From the NCBI RefSeq assembly GCF_002265435.1, contig NZ_NOKQ01000217.1:124010-188009 (forward strand): a stretch of DNA of 64,000 bases. Direction: 5' to 3'. Shown here in pieces: positions 49,338 through 57,526 of this stretch. A program made the translations under genes and the position numbers. The stretch is from Tetzosporium hominis. Its GTDB lineage: Bacteria > Bacillota > Bacilli > Bacillales_A > Planococcaceae. The notes beneath the pieces were generated by a model, which was not told the origin of the DNA, did not search any database, and worked only from the letters and a program-made list of their open reading frames with translations. Numbering within the stretch: the first letter of the stretch is position 1; every line of letters starts with the position of its first letter.

Positions 49338-49606
49338 AGCAATGGATACATTTTGTGTAAAGACTCTTCTATCATTTTGTGAAGAGCGCTTTTTTTTTGA
49401 ACTTAACGGCTGTATCATTTTAGACGTATATACGCTCTTAACAGCCGCTCGGCAATCACCGGGCTTTCCTATTATTAATTACCTCTCGTGAAAAACCGCA
49501 GAGATTTTCGTAACGGAGACGTTCCTCTATAATTGGCTCGAAATTTGCCGCCAGTCATCTGAAAATGTAACCATTTGTCAAAACAGAAATAAAGGAGATA
49601 TGCATT
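49338..49606 (+). promoter_or_regulatory. Long structured cshA leader with early terminator
   Basis: Between the promoter and the start codon lie several hairpins. First, CTCTTC/GAAGAG followed by CGC and a run of nine or more T's (49362–49399) has the form of an intrinsic terminator. Then CGGCTGT/ACAGCCG enclose a 21-base loop with CGTATATACG inside. Further on CGG/CCG-rich patches and finally the start-codon hairpin at 49573–49615. No known riboswitch consensus was recognised. The first 60 bases could also be a stable small RNA. Confidence 0.5.
49362..49399 (+). terminator. Intrinsic terminator inside the cshA leader (candidate attenuator)
   Basis: CTCTTC (49364–49369) pairs with GAAGAG (49381–49386); CGC and a long T-run follow. 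A 6-bp stem is modest but the T-run is the longest in the window. Either a true attenuator or the end of a leader sRNA. Confidence 0.55.
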
Positions 49607-49615
49607 TTGACAAAT
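49573..49615 (+). promoter_or_regulatory. Inverted repeat enclosing cshA ribosome binding site and start codon
   Basis: ATTTGTCAAAA (49573–49583) and TTTTGACAAAT (49605–49615) are perfect complements. The ribosome binding site AAAGGAGA (49591–49598) lies in the 21-base loop and the TTG start (49607–49609) in the right arm, so a folded leader would limit initiation. Confidence 0.7.
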
Positions 49616-51118
49616 TTTTCAGAATTAAACATCAGTGCTTCTACATTAAAATCTATTAAACGTATGGGTTTTGAAGAAGCAACCCCAATCCAAGAAGGTA
49701 CAATCACACATGCAATGGAAGGCCGCGACGTATTAGGCCAAGCACAAACTGGTACTGGTAAAACAGCAGCGTTTGGTATTCCATTAATTGAAAAGATTGA
49801 TCCTAAAAACCCTAACATCCAAGGACTTATCATCGCACCAACTCGTGAGCTTGCTATTCAGGTATCTGAAGAGCTTTACAAACTTGGCTATGACAAACGT
49901 GTAAAACTTTTATCTGTATACGGTGGACAAGATATTTCACGTCAAATCCGTGCACTTAAAAACAAGCCACAAATCATCGTTGGTACACCAGGTCGTATTC
50001 TAGATCATATCAACCGTAAAACGTTGAAGCTAGAAAACGTAAACACGCTTGTACTGGACGAAGCAGATGAAATGTTGAACATGGGCTTCATCGAAGACAT
50101 CAACACAATTCTTTCTAACGTTCCAGACACTCGTCAAACACTTTTATTCTCAGCGACTATGCCTGGACCGATCCGCAAAATTGCGAACACGTTCATGAAA
50201 GATCCTGTAGAAGTGAAAATCAAGTCTAAAGAAATGACAGTAGAAAACATTGAGCAGTTCTTCGTAAAAGCGCAAGAACGCGAGAAGTTTGATGTGTTAT
50301 CACGTATCATCAACGTACACCAACCGGAGCTTGCGATTGTATTCGGTCGTACGAAGCGCCGTGTTGACGAATTGTCTCACGCATTAAGCATTCGTGGTTA
50401 CCTGGCAGAAGGAATCCACGGAGACCTTAGCCAAGCAAAACGTATGTCTGTTCTTCGTCAATTTAAAGAAAACAAAATTGACATCTTAGTTGCAACAGAT
50501 GTTGCTGCTCGTGGATTAGATATCTCTGGTGTAACACACGTTTACAACTTTGATATTCCACAAGATCCAGAAAGCTATGTTCACCGTATCGGTCGTACAG
50601 GCCGTGCTGGTAAGAGCGGTATGGCAGTTACATTCGTAACGCCACGTGAGATGGGTTACCTTCGTATTGTTGAAGAGACGACGAAGAAGCGTATGACACC
50701 TTTACGTCCACCAAGTGAGGACGAGGCATTACTTGGTCAACAACGTGTAGCAATGGAAACATTGACTGAACTAGTTGAAAAGAATGACCTTGGCGATTAC
50801 CGTGCCCTAGCATCTGAACTTCTTGAGAACTTAGATGCAGTTGATGTAGTAGCAGCAGCTATTAAATCAATGACAAAAGAGCCGAGTGATCAACCTGTAA
50901 CTATTTCTGAAGAGCGTCCACTTCCAATGCGTGGAGAACGTTCTGGTGGAGGCCGCGGAGGTTACCGTGGTGGAAACCGTTCAGGCGGAGGCCGTGGTGG
51001 TCGTCCAAGCGGTTCTGGTGGTCGCGGTGGAGACCGTGGTGGCGCTCGTCGCTCATCATCAGGTCCACGTGATGGTTCAAGCCGTCGTGCTGCACGTCCA
51101 GCTCGTCGCAACGACTAA
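49607..51118 (+). CDS. cshA: DEAD-box RNA helicase CshA
   Basis: CshA unwinds RNA and works in mRNA decay and ribosome biogenesis, mainly in the cold. The 503-residue protein has all helicase motifs: Q-motif [21 protein letters not shown] near residues 43–51, PTRELA, TPGR, DEAD in VLDEADEML near 150, SAT in [17 protein letters not shown] and [13 protein letters not shown]. The C-terminal 65 residues are a Gly/Arg/Ser-rich tail with RGG-like repeats that binds RNA. The start is TTG at 49607; an ATG at 49600 is out of frame. Position between murF-esterase and ydbST is conserved. The long leader and hairpin suggest autoregulation. Confidence 0.97.
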   Translation: MTNFSELNISASTLKSIKRMGFEEATPIQEGTITHAMEGRDVLGQAQTGTGKTAAFGIPLIEKIDPKNPNIQGLIIAPTRELAIQVSEELYKLGYDKRVKLLSVYGGQDISRQIRALKNKPQIIVGTPGRILDHINRKTLKLENVNTLVLDEADEMLNMGFIEDINTILSNVPDTRQTLLFSATMPGPIRKIANTFMKDPVEVKIKSKEMTVENIEQFFVKAQEREKFDVLSRIINVHQPELAIVFGRTKRRVDELSHALSIRGYLAEGIHGDLSQAKRMSVLRQFKENKIDILVATDVAARGLDISGVTHVYNFDIPQDPESYVHRIGRTGRAGKSGMAVTFVTPREMGYLRIVEETTKKRMTPLRPPSEDEALLGQQRVAMETLTELVEKNDLGDYRALASELLENLDAVDVVAAAIKSMTKEPSDQPVTISEERPLPMRGERSGGGRGGYRGGNRSGGGRGGRPSGSGGRGGDRGGARRSSSGPRDGSSRRAARPARRND

Positions 51119-51131
51119 TACTTTACTTGTT

Positions 51132-51166
51132 AGCTTCTTTCCCTCAGCGGGAAAGAAGCTTTTTTT
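51132..51166 (+). terminator. Intrinsic terminator of cshA
   Basis: AGCTTCTTTCCC pairs with GGGAAAGAAGCT around TCAGC, then T7. Confidence 0.9.
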
Positions 51167-51169
51167 GTA

Positions 51170-51188
51170 TGCCTGCTTCACTTTTCTT
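51170..51188 (+). repeat. Left direct repeat of the copy-C unit
   Basis: TGCCTGCTTCACTTTTCTT occurs here and at 51294–51312, 124 bp apart, bracketing repeat copy C. Confidence 0.85.
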
Positions 51189-51199
51189 TTTTGTCTAGT

Positions 51200-51301
51200 T
51201 GCGCAGGCAAGAAATACACTCGAAAATCAGTCACACTCAATGAGGCAAAAGCGCCTCACTGAGCACGCCTGATTCACGAGGCATTTCTGGACGTGCCTGC
51301 T
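51200..51301 (-). repeat. Dispersed palindromic repeat, copy C
   Basis: On the minus strand it reads GCAGGCACGTCCAGAAATG, then TCAGGCG, a TGAGGCGCTTTTGCCTCA centre (18 bases, perfect 6-bp arms), CTGATTTTCG and ATTTCTTGCCTGC. Arms TGAGGC/GCCTCA, GCTCA/TGAGT, GAATCAG/CTGATTT, CTCG/CGAG and AGAAAT/ATTTCT nest into a nearly continuous hairpin. It lies just after the cshA terminator. Confidence 0.82.
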
Positions 51302-51312
51302 TCACTTTTCTT
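51294..51312 (+). repeat. Right direct repeat of the copy-C unit
   Basis: 19 bases identical to those at 51170–51188; overlaps the outer end of copy C by about eight bases. Confidence 0.85.
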
Positions 51313-51366
51313 ATTTTTGAAACTTAGAGTATTTTGGTTCGTATAACTAAATAAGGAGGCTAAACT

Positions 51367-51840
51367 ATGCAAACAGCAAATCAATTGTCACGCAAAGGAC
51401 TGACCGTGTGGCGTATCTATGGACTGATGCAGACTGCGTTCGTTGTACTGATCGCTACAGGTCTGATTGTACTCAATTTGCTCTTTTTCGAACTCGGGTG
51501 GCTCTATCTTGCAATTGCAGCGATCGTTATTGCTGTCGGCTTACTGTCGATTTGGGTAGTGCCGAATCTTCGCTGGAACCGCTGGCGGTATGAAGTCCGA
51601 GAACACGAAATCGAGCTACAGCATGGAATTCTTATTAGAAAACGGACATTGGTCCCCATGGTGCGTGTCCAACATGTAGATACTGAACAAGGGCCAATTC
51701 TTAGGAACTATCAATTGGCATCCATACATATTTCAACAGCAGCAACGCAACATACAATACCGTTTTTGGACGAACAAGAAGCTGAAGCGATGCGTCAGCG
51801 GATTTCAGTCCTAGCAAGGGTGGCGGAAGAAGATGTCTGA
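51367..51840 (+). CDS. ydbS: Bacterial PH-domain membrane protein YdbS
   Basis: The 157-residue membrane protein has two hydrophobic helices (about 19–45 and 45–65) and a YdbS-like bPH2 domain: RYEVREHEIELQHGILIRKRTLVPMVRVQHVDTEQGPILRNY. The pair YdbS/YdbT occurs throughout Bacillus and can confer tolerance to certain antimicrobial peptides or amylocyclicin-type bacteriocins in B. subtilis and B. amyloliquefaciens; the mechanism is unclear. TAAGGAGG precedes the ATG. It overlaps ydbT by eight bases. Confidence 0.92.
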   Translation: MQTANQLSRKGLTVWRIYGLMQTAFVVLIATGLIVLNLLFFELGWLYLAIAAIVIAVGLLSIWVVPNLRWNRWRYEVREHEIELQHGILIRKRTLVPMVRVQHVDTEQGPILRNYQLASIHISTAATQHTIPFLDEQEAEAMRQRISVLARVAEEDV

Positions 51841-53308
51841 GGATCGTTATAAACTCCATCCAGTTGCAGCTGTTATTACATTTGTAAAAGGACTTAAAGA
51901 ACTTATTTTTCCTATTGTCATTTTTCTCTTTCTTGGAAGTTCTGGCGACTCAGAATCCGGCTGGTTCCGACTTATACCATATATTCTTACCGCAAGTGCG
52001 CTGATCCTTTACTTGATTTCGGGAATCATCAAATGGTGGAAGTTTGTCTACTGGTTTGAAGACGGCGAATTGCGTATCGAGTACGGACTATTCGTGAAGA
52101 AAAAGCGCTATATCCCGTTTGACCGGATTCAAAGCCTAGATTATACAGAAAGTATTTTTCACAGGCCGTTCGGTTTAGTGAAAGTGAAAGTGGAAACAGC
52201 AGGCGGGGGTGTCGGAAAAGAGGCCGAAGCGGAGCTTACGGCCATTCGATTAGAAGCGGCTGAGCAAATCAAACAAGAGATGCTAGCAGCTAAAGCTGGA
52301 TTGAAGTCAGTTGAAATAGAAGAAGGCCCCACTGAGCAACTAGCTGAACAACTTACCCAAGAAGAGCCTGTGCTACACCGCATGTCTTCAAAAGATTTAA
52401 TTGTTTTAGCTGTCACTTCTGGAGGAATTGGTGTCATTTTTTCAGGAGCAGCTGTTGTGCTCTCGCAATTTTCGGAGTTTATTCCATATGAACAAATCTA
52501 CGATGAAGTGCTGTCCTTACTTCGTTTTGGAGCTGCACTAGTAGCTGTTTTCGCATTCGTGGTATTACTGGTCACTTTCTTACTCAGTATCGGGTTCACC
52601 TATCTTCAAAACTATGGATTTACTGTCTCTAGGGATGGGAAAGATATTCTCTTAAAACGAGGATTATTAGAAAAGAAACGAACGACAATCCCGTTACACC
52701 GCATTCAAGGAGTTCAGGTGGTTGAGAATCCGTTCAGACAACTGTTTGGGTACGTCACCATTGTGCTCGATAGTGCAGGAGGAAGCGTTCTCGAGAAGAG
52801 CGAGACGGTTAAGCTTGTTCCACTCATCAAAAGGGATCAGGCGTTGCACCTGCTGACGGAATTGTTTCCCGAGTTGCCTCTTGAAGCGGATTTCGTGCGA
52901 CCTCCAAAGCGTGCTCGGAAGTTTTACTACCGAATCAATTTGCTGTTGATAGGGATCATTGGAGCAGCGGTCAGCTACTTCTTTTACCCGTATGGGTTGT
53001 TGTTCTTTTTATTGGCACCTTTAAGTATCGCGTTTGACTTATGGAGTCACCGTACAGCGGGTCTTGCTGTTCACAACAACTACTTAGTTATGCAATACCG
53101 CTTCTTTTCAAGAAAGACAGTTTGGCTCGAGAAGAGACGTATTCAAGCGCAGATGCAAAGTCAAAGCTACTTTGAACAGCGATCCACTGTGGCTTCTATT
53201 CATGCCACCATCAAATCAGGAGCTCTTGGGAGTCGCCACTCCATCAAAGCACTAGAGGTAGATGTGGCTCGCAGTGCTATGGATTGGTACCAACCGCATT
53301 CCAATTAA
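51833..53308 (+). CDS. ydbT: Bacterial PH-domain membrane protein YdbT
   Basis: The 491-residue protein carries three bPH2-type modules separated by paired membrane helices: ELRIEYGLFVKKKRYIPFDRIQSLDYTES early, DILLKRGLLEKKRTTIPLHRIQGVQVVENPF in the middle, and YLVMQYRFFSRKTVWLEKRRIQAQMQSQSYF near the end. It is the partner of YdbS, with which it overlaps by eight bases; together they may form a membrane complex of unknown biochemical role. It ends at a strong bidirectional hairpin. Confidence 0.92.
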   Translation: MSEDRYKLHPVAAVITFVKGLKELIFPIVIFLFLGSSGDSESGWFRLIPYILTASALILYLISGIIKWWKFVYWFEDGELRIEYGLFVKKKRYIPFDRIQSLDYTESIFHRPFGLVKVKVETAGGGVGKEAEAELTAIRLEAAEQIKQEMLAAKAGLKSVEIEEGPTEQLAEQLTQEEPVLHRMSSKDLIVLAVTSGGIGVIFSGAAVVLSQFSEFIPYEQIYDEVLSLLRFGAALVAVFAFVVLLVTFLLSIGFTYLQNYGFTVSRDGKDILLKRGLLEKKRTTIPLHRIQGVQVVENPFRQLFGYVTIVLDSAGGSVLEKSETVKLVPLIKRDQALHLLTELFPELPLEADFVRPPKRARKFYYRINLLLIGIIGAAVSYFFYPYGLLFFLLAPLSIAFDLWSHRTAGLAVHNNYLVMQYRFFSRKTVWLEKRRIQAQMQSQSYFEQRSTVASIHATIKSGALGSRHSIKALEVDVARSAMDWYQPHSN

Positions 53309-53356
53309 AAAACCGCTACCGCCTGCTTAAGAACGCAGTGCGGTACGCGGTTTTGT
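53309..53356. terminator. Bidirectional terminator
   Basis: Stem AAAACCGC-TACCGC pairs with GCGGTA-CGCGGTTTT, enclosing a CTGC/GCAG inner pair. It overlaps the end of the rhomboid gene. Confidence 0.88.
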
Positions 53357-53956
53357 TTTTTTCCATTTAGACAAGCGGTTCGGATGGAAGTAGTAAAAGC
53401 CCAGTAGGAACCCCATCACGAGACCTCCAATATGTGCCGTGATATTAATATTCGGTGTAACGAACGTCATGATGATACCAATTCCGATGATGGGAAGGAT
53501 GATTTGCTTCAGTTGTGGTAACACATTTCTTGTGTAATACACGAGTGCAGCAAACGCTCCGAAGATCCCGTAAATGGCACCACTGGCACCAAGGTGAGTG
53601 TACGTTGAATCTTCAAATAAAAACGAAGCAACTGTTCCAGTTAGACCTGATAAAAAATAGATAGTGAGAAAACGGGCTCTTCCAGCCAAGCGCTCAAGCT
53701 CGGGGCCAAATAAAAATAGCGAAAACATGTTGAAAAGAAGATGCATAAAGCCCCCATGTAAGAATATTGGGGTGATCAGACGCCAATACTCTCCCTCGGC
53801 CACAAGTCCGTTTTGACCGATACCCAAATAGTAAATCTGCTCTCCGATAATCGGGGCATTTGCTATAATATGAATAGCAATAGTGACAACAAGCAATGTA
53901 AATACAACAGGATAATAGCTCCGGTATTCCCGGAAACTTTCATTTCGAATAAACAT
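53327..53956 (-). CDS. ydcA: Rhomboid-family intramembrane serine protease
   Basis: The 209-residue protease cleaves membrane substrates within the bilayer. Six membrane segments carry the catalytic serine in GASGAIYGIFGA near residue 120–131, the conserved FLHGGFMHLLFNMFSLFLFG loop near 66–85 (His and Asn for the oxyanion) and the catalytic His in NITAHIGGLVMG near 172–183. It resembles YdcA of B. subtilis and keeps its place before acpS. The start at 53956 lies in a short divergent region shared with acpS. Substrates are unknown. Confidence 0.92.
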   Translation of the reverse strand: MFIRNESFREYRSYYPVVFTLLVVTIAIHIIANAPIIGEQIYYLGIGQNGLVAEGEYWRLITPIFLHGGFMHLLFNMFSLFLFGPELERLAGRARFLTIYFLSGLTGTVASFLFEDSTYTHLGASGAIYGIFGAFAALVYYTRNVLPQLKQIILPIIGIGIIMTFVTPNINITAHIGGLVMGFLLGFYYFHPNRLSKWKKTKPRTALRS

Positions 53957-54014
53957 GATGACTTCACCTCATTACGGTTTAGTATACATGGAAGAAGGGA
54001 GCAATAGAAGCGGA

Positions 54015-54368
54015 ATGATTACTGGTATTGGACTAGATATCATCGAGCTTGATCGAATTGATCGACTCGTACGAAGATCCCCTCGATTTTACAAACGAAT
54101 TTTGACGCCTAGCGAGCAAATCTATTATGAACAAGCGATTCCAAGTAGGCAAATTGAGTATCTCGCAGCGCGCTTTGCGGCGAAAGAAGCCTTCGCCAAG
54201 GCAAAAGGGACAGGAATAGGGGGAAACTGTAGTTTTCAAGATATTGAAGTAGTTAAAAATGAGCTGGGTGCCCCGTCCCTACTGTTTCAACAAGTACCGG
54301 TATCAGGTTTTATATCCATCACGCATACGAAAGATTACGCCGCCGCTCAAGTTGTTCTGTTGTCATAG
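54015..54368 (+). CDS. acpS: Holo-[acyl-carrier-protein] synthase
   Basis: AcpS transfers phosphopantetheine from CoA to acyl carrier protein. The 117-residue protein has GIGLDIIELDRIDRL near residues 4–18 (with the Mg-binding Asp), ARFAAKEAFAKAKGTG near 52–67 (with Glu and Lys), and SITHTKDYAAAQVV near 101–114. Length matches the family with the ATG at 54015; the reading frame stays open 20 codons upstream without a ribosome binding site. GGAG at 53998–54001 is somewhat distant, so translation may be weak. Confidence 0.92.
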   Translation: MITGIGLDIIELDRIDRLVRRSPRFYKRILTPSEQIYYEQAIPSRQIEYLAARFAAKEAFAKAKGTGIGGNCSFQDIEVVKNELGAPSLLFQQVPVSGFISITHTKDYAAAQVVLLS

Positions 54369-54407
54369 GGTTCGCGCATATAGTGTTATAGCATGGTATA
54401 GGAAAGG

Positions 54408-54688
54408 ATGGACGCGCTGAAAAAATGGCAAGTCATAATCATACTGTTTGCAGTAAGTTTGCTTGTAGGATGCGGAGCCGCCAGTGAAGAAAAAGTCAAA
54501 AAGCAATTGGAGTCCAAATGGGCGCAGCCGGAAGGGTATGAAGTGCAAGCAGAGATGATTGTTCAATCGGCGGAGACAACAGCTACCTATCAGATAGAGG
54601 TGTGGCTTATTTTATAGCTTCTACTCAGCTGACCCAACAAGAGACGATTGAAGTGGCAGCCTCTATGAGTGCCGCCTCGCAAAAATAA
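54408..54688 (+). pseudogene. ydcC: ydcC lipoprotein gene, internally deleted
   Basis: Only the ends of a ydcC-type outer-surface lipoprotein (normally about 340 residues) are left. The first 65 codons encode a lipoprotein signal with lipobox VGCG and a YdcC-like start (YEVQAEMIVQSAETTATYQIEVW). The frame then ends at TAG 54615–54617. In another frame from about 54600 the sequence continues as GVAYFIASTQLTQQETIEVAASM with stop at 54686–54688, which resembles the end of YdcC (GVDYLLASSNLTKEEL). The missing middle and the frame change at the shared GGTGTGG are best explained by an out-of-frame deletion of about 240 codons. AGGAAAGGA precedes the start. Confidence 0.8.
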
Positions 54689-54708
54689 TAGACAAAGAAG
54701 GAATCATC

Positions 54709-55824
54709 ATGACCAGACCTACTACTTTTCGACCTACCTATCTAGAAATCGACCTAGAAGCCATTCGCTCTAATATACAATCGTTACAAAAGAAGCTCTG
54801 TGAGGGAACCACGATCATCCCTGTCGTAAAAGCAAATGCCTACGGTCATGGTGCTATTGAAGTTGTGAAGTATTTGGAGAAACACGGGTTACATTTCTTT
54901 GCAGTAGCTACTCCAGATGAAGCAGTAGAACTTAGAGAAGCGGGGAGTAAGTCCGATATTTTAGTGCTCGGCCACTCTCCGCATCACTTTGTTCCTTATG
55001 CGGTAGAACAAGGAATTCATCTAACTGCACACTCTTTAGAATGGCTACAACAACTGTCTTCAGAGGAAAAGCCAAGCCTTCATGTCAAACTGGACACGGG
55101 TATGGGCAGAATTGGCCTTGCTAACGATAAAGAAGTTCTTGAGGCGGTTGAGTTATTGAGTGAGAATCCAAATTGGGACTTTGCAGGTATCTACACCCAT
55201 TTTGCAAAGGCAGATGAAGAGCGCAATCCACATTTTGAAGAACAATTGAAACGTTTTAAGAAATGGCTGAGCCTGTTTCCACAAAAGCCCCGCTTCATCC
55301 ATGCGGCCAATAGTGCAGCAGCAATCCAGCATCCGGACGCTGCGTTTACAGCAGTTCGGTTTGGGATTTCTATGTATGGCCTAGCTCCATCTTCATGGAT
55401 GCAGGAAGCGACAGACTTTCCGTATCGACCAGCTATGCGCCTTGTGACTGAACTGGTCCATGTAAAACAACTACCAGCTGGAGGAACAATTGGCTACGGA
55501 GCGACTTATACATGTGAAGAGCCAGAGTGGATTGGTACATTACCAATAGGTTATGCGGATGGGTTCCTACGTGGACTAAAACCTTTGAATGTACTAATTG
55601 AAGATGAAAAAGCTCCGATTGTCGGTAAAATCTGTATGGATCAAACGATGATAAAATTATCAAAAGCGTTTAAAGTCGGGACAAAAGTGGTATTACTAGG
55701 TTCAAATGGAGTACATACCATTCCTGCTGAAGAATGGGCGGAGCACTTACAGACCATTTCCTATGAAATTTGCTGTCAACTTTCTTATCGCGTGCCGCGA
55801 ATTTACCCACTATCTGACAAATAA
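54709..55824 (+). CDS. alr: Alanine racemase
   Basis: Alr makes D-alanine from L-alanine with pyridoxal phosphate. The 371-residue enzyme has the PLP-lysine motif VVKANAYGHGA near residues 37–47, LDTGMGRIGL near 124–133, the phosphate-binding GISMYGLAPS near 218–227, the catalytic Tyr in TIGYGATYTC near 260–269 and the pyridine-N-arginine-containing YADGFLRGL near 281–289. AAGGAATC precedes the ATG. Position after ydcC and before the ndoAI/ndoA pair is conserved in Bacillales. Confidence 0.97.
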   Translation: MTRPTTFRPTYLEIDLEAIRSNIQSLQKKLCEGTTIIPVVKANAYGHGAIEVVKYLEKHGLHFFAVATPDEAVELREAGSKSDILVLGHSPHHFVPYAVEQGIHLTAHSLEWLQQLSSEEKPSLHVKLDTGMGRIGLANDKEVLEAVELLSENPNWDFAGIYTHFAKADEERNPHFEEQLKRFKKWLSLFPQKPRFIHAANSAAAIQHPDAAFTAVRFGISMYGLAPSSWMQEATDFPYRPAMRLVTELVHVKQLPAGGTIGYGATYTCEEPEWIGTLPIGYADGFLRGLKPLNVLIEDEKAPIVGKICMDQTMIKLSKAFKVGTKVVLLGSNGVHTIPAEEWAEHLQTISYEICCQLSYRVPRIYPLSDK

Positions 55825-55859
55825 AACTAGTACTTCCTACGTATATTTCAATTAGATTG

Positions 55860-55890
55860 TCGAAATAGCCTTTCTATGAAAGGTTATCGA
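55860..55890. promoter_or_regulatory. Imperfect palindrome upstream of the ndoAI-like antitoxin gene
   Basis: ATAGCCTTTC (55865–55874) and GAAAGGTTAT (55878–55887) pair around TAT with one G·U, extended outward by CGA/TCG. It lies 55 bases before the antitoxin start. No T-run follows, so it is a better candidate for an operator than a terminator. Confidence 0.45.
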
Positions 55891-55945
55891 TGGTAAGATT
55901 AAAGAAATTGTCGTAATAAGGAAAGTTTTGTCGGAGGTGTTTGCT

Positions 55946-56200
55946 GTGGGGGGAAAGTCAGATAAGATAGAAACAGTTTATCTGTTAGCAGATTATATGG
56001 AGGAAGTCCGTCCCGTATACGGAAAGCGTGTTATTAAACAACACGTTACGAAACTGCAAGGACAATCATCAATTATACGAGAAGCCATGATTCAGGGATA
56101 CCTGGAAATGTCTCATATTAATTTGTCTATTTGCAGTGAATGTCTTCATGCAGAGTATGAGGCGCATGATACCACTGAGCGACTCGTAAGTGGAGGCTGA
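55946..56200 (+). CDS. ndoAI: Antitoxin EndoAI/MazE-like with diverged N-terminal half
   Basis: The 84-residue protein neutralises the MazF-type ribonuclease encoded next to it. The last 30 residues ([20 protein letters not shown], then ERLVSGG) match the conserved toxin-binding tail of B. subtilis NdoAI. The first half, normally a ribbon-helix-helix DNA-binding domain, is about nine residues shorter and poorly conserved ([32 protein letters not shown]). The start is the GTG at 55946, six bases after GGAGGTG. The ndoA ribosome binding site overlaps this gene's end. Possible readings are a diverged ribbon-helix-helix or loss of DNA binding. Confidence 0.85.
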   Translation: MGGKSDKIETVYLLADYMEEVRPVYGKRVIKQHVTKLQGQSSIIREAMIQGYLEMSHINLSICSECLHAEYEAHDTTERLVSGG

Positions 56201-56204
56201 CAAT

Positions 56205-56555
56205 TTGATCGTTAAACGTGGCGATGTCTTTTACGCAGATCTATCACCAGTGGTCGGTTCTGAGCAAGGTGGAACACGACCCGTGTTGGTTCTGCAAAAC
56301 GACATTGGAAATCGATTTAGTCCAACTGTAATTGTAGCTGCAATTACAGCACAGATTCAAAAAGCGAAATTACCAACACACATCGAGATTAATGCAGAAC
56401 GATACCATTTAGAGCGCGACTCTGTTGTATTACTTGAACAATTGCGCACGATTGACAAATCCCGGCTGACCGACAAGATTACGCATCTAGATGATGAGTT
56501 GATGGAAAATGTAGACCATGCAGTTGCCATCAGTTTAGGCCTCATCAAATTTTAA
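56205..56555 (+). CDS. ndoA: mRNA endoribonuclease toxin EndoA (MazF)
   Basis: EndoA cleaves mRNA at UACAU-type sites in relatives and is inhibited by EndoAI. The 116-residue protein matches B. subtilis NdoA nearly throughout: [59 protein letters not shown] and [11 protein letters not shown], with the conserved Arg of GGTRP and the Thr in AAIT. Start is TTG at 56205, seven bases after GGAGGC, giving the same length as its relatives. A strong terminator follows, so rsbR has its own promoter. Confidence 0.95.
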   Translation: MIVKRGDVFYADLSPVVGSEQGGTRPVLVLQNDIGNRFSPTVIVAAITAQIQKAKLPTHIEINAERYHLERDSVVLLEQLRTIDKSRLTDKITHLDDELMENVDHAVAISLGLIKF

Positions 56556-56573
56556 TTACATACATATGAATGG

Positions 56574-56601
56574 AGCACAGTATTTTTACTGTGCTTTTTT
56601 C
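56574..56601 (+). terminator. Intrinsic terminator between ndoA and rsbR
   Basis: AGCACAGTA pairs with TACTGTGCT around TTTT; T6 follows. Confidence 0.88.
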
Positions 56602-56695
56602 TATCGAGTGTGCGAAACTAATTGAAGATGCCAAAATGATTCATTTCATATACAATAAAACTACTACAGAAAAACCAAAGGAGTGTCTCCGTAAG

Positions 56696-57526
56696 ATGAA
56701 CGTTACCTTAGCAAGTTACATACGGGAGAATTTAAATCCCATCCTCGAGTCCTGGAAGCAATTTATGGAAGAGGAAGAGGACGGAAAGTTCTTTCAAATC
56801 ATGTCCGATGGCATGATTGATTCTACAGCACACGAGTTAGGAGAATTAATGATTTTTAGCCTAACGGAAAACGATCAAGAGTTTGCCCGTAAAGTAGAAG
56901 AATTCTCGGTGAAAATGGCTCGCCATGGCTGGTCGATCTCTTTCGTTATGAAAGCACTCACCAATTTTACAGAAGCTATCTATCACCATATGGGACAAAC
57001 AGGCTTTTTAAATGACAACAATTCAGCCAATTACATTCGCCTGATCAATAACTGGTTAACCCCATTAAATCATAGCATCGTTGAAGCGTATTCGAAGACT
57101 TGGGAGCGCACCGTGCAGCTTCAAAAAATGGCGCTACAAGAGTTATCCGCTTCTTTGATTCCTGTATTCGATAAAATTTCAGTCATGCCTCTAGTCGGCA
57201 CAATAGATACAGAGCGCGCTAAATTGATTATGGAAAACTTGCTGCAGGGTGTTGTTAAGCATCGCTCTGAAGTAGTTCTTCTTGATATTACTGGCGTACC
57301 GGTTGTAGATACCATGGTAGCTCACCACATCATTCAGGCAGCTGATGCTGTCCGATTGGTAGGAGCGAAATGTATGCTCGTGGGCATTCGTCCTGAAATC
57401 GCTCAGACGATTGTGGCGCTTGGAATCAATTTGAATGACTTTACGACGACGAGCACCCTTCAGCGTGGAATGGAACAAGCGCTAGCAATTACAAATCGAC
57501 AAATTGTTGAGGTGGAAGAACAATGA
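56696..57526 (+). CDS. rsbR: Stressosome co-antagonist RsbR
   Basis: RsbR forms, with RsbS, the large stressosome particle that holds RsbT until stress is sensed. The 276-residue protein has an N-terminal non-haem globin-like sensor domain (about 1–140) and a C-terminal STAS domain (about 155–276) with [13 protein letters not shown] and [12 protein letters not shown]. The conserved threonines (in DITGV and RPEIAQT) are the RsbT phosphorylation sites in relatives. I chose ATG at 56696; AAAGGAG lies 12 bases upstream, a little far. It overlaps rsbS by four bases. Confidence 0.94.
   Translation: MNVTLASYIRENLNPILESWKQFMEEEEDGKFFQIMSDGMIDSTAHELGELMIFSLTENDQEFARKVEEFSVKMARHGWSISFVMKALTNFTEAIYHHMGQTGFLNDNNSANYIRLINNWLTPLNHSIVEAYSKTWERTVQLQKMALQELSASLIPVFDKISVMPLVGTIDTERAKLIMENLLQGVVKHRSEVVLLDITGVPVVDTMVAHHIIQAADAVRLVGAKCMLVGIRPEIAQTIVALGINLNDFTTTSTLQRGMEQALAITNRQIVEVEEQ

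Noticed and set aside
55857-55864. TTGTCGAA, a possible Spo0A box upstream of the antitoxin gene
   Set aside because: A single seven-to-eight-base match is expected by chance and nothing else supports sporulation control here.
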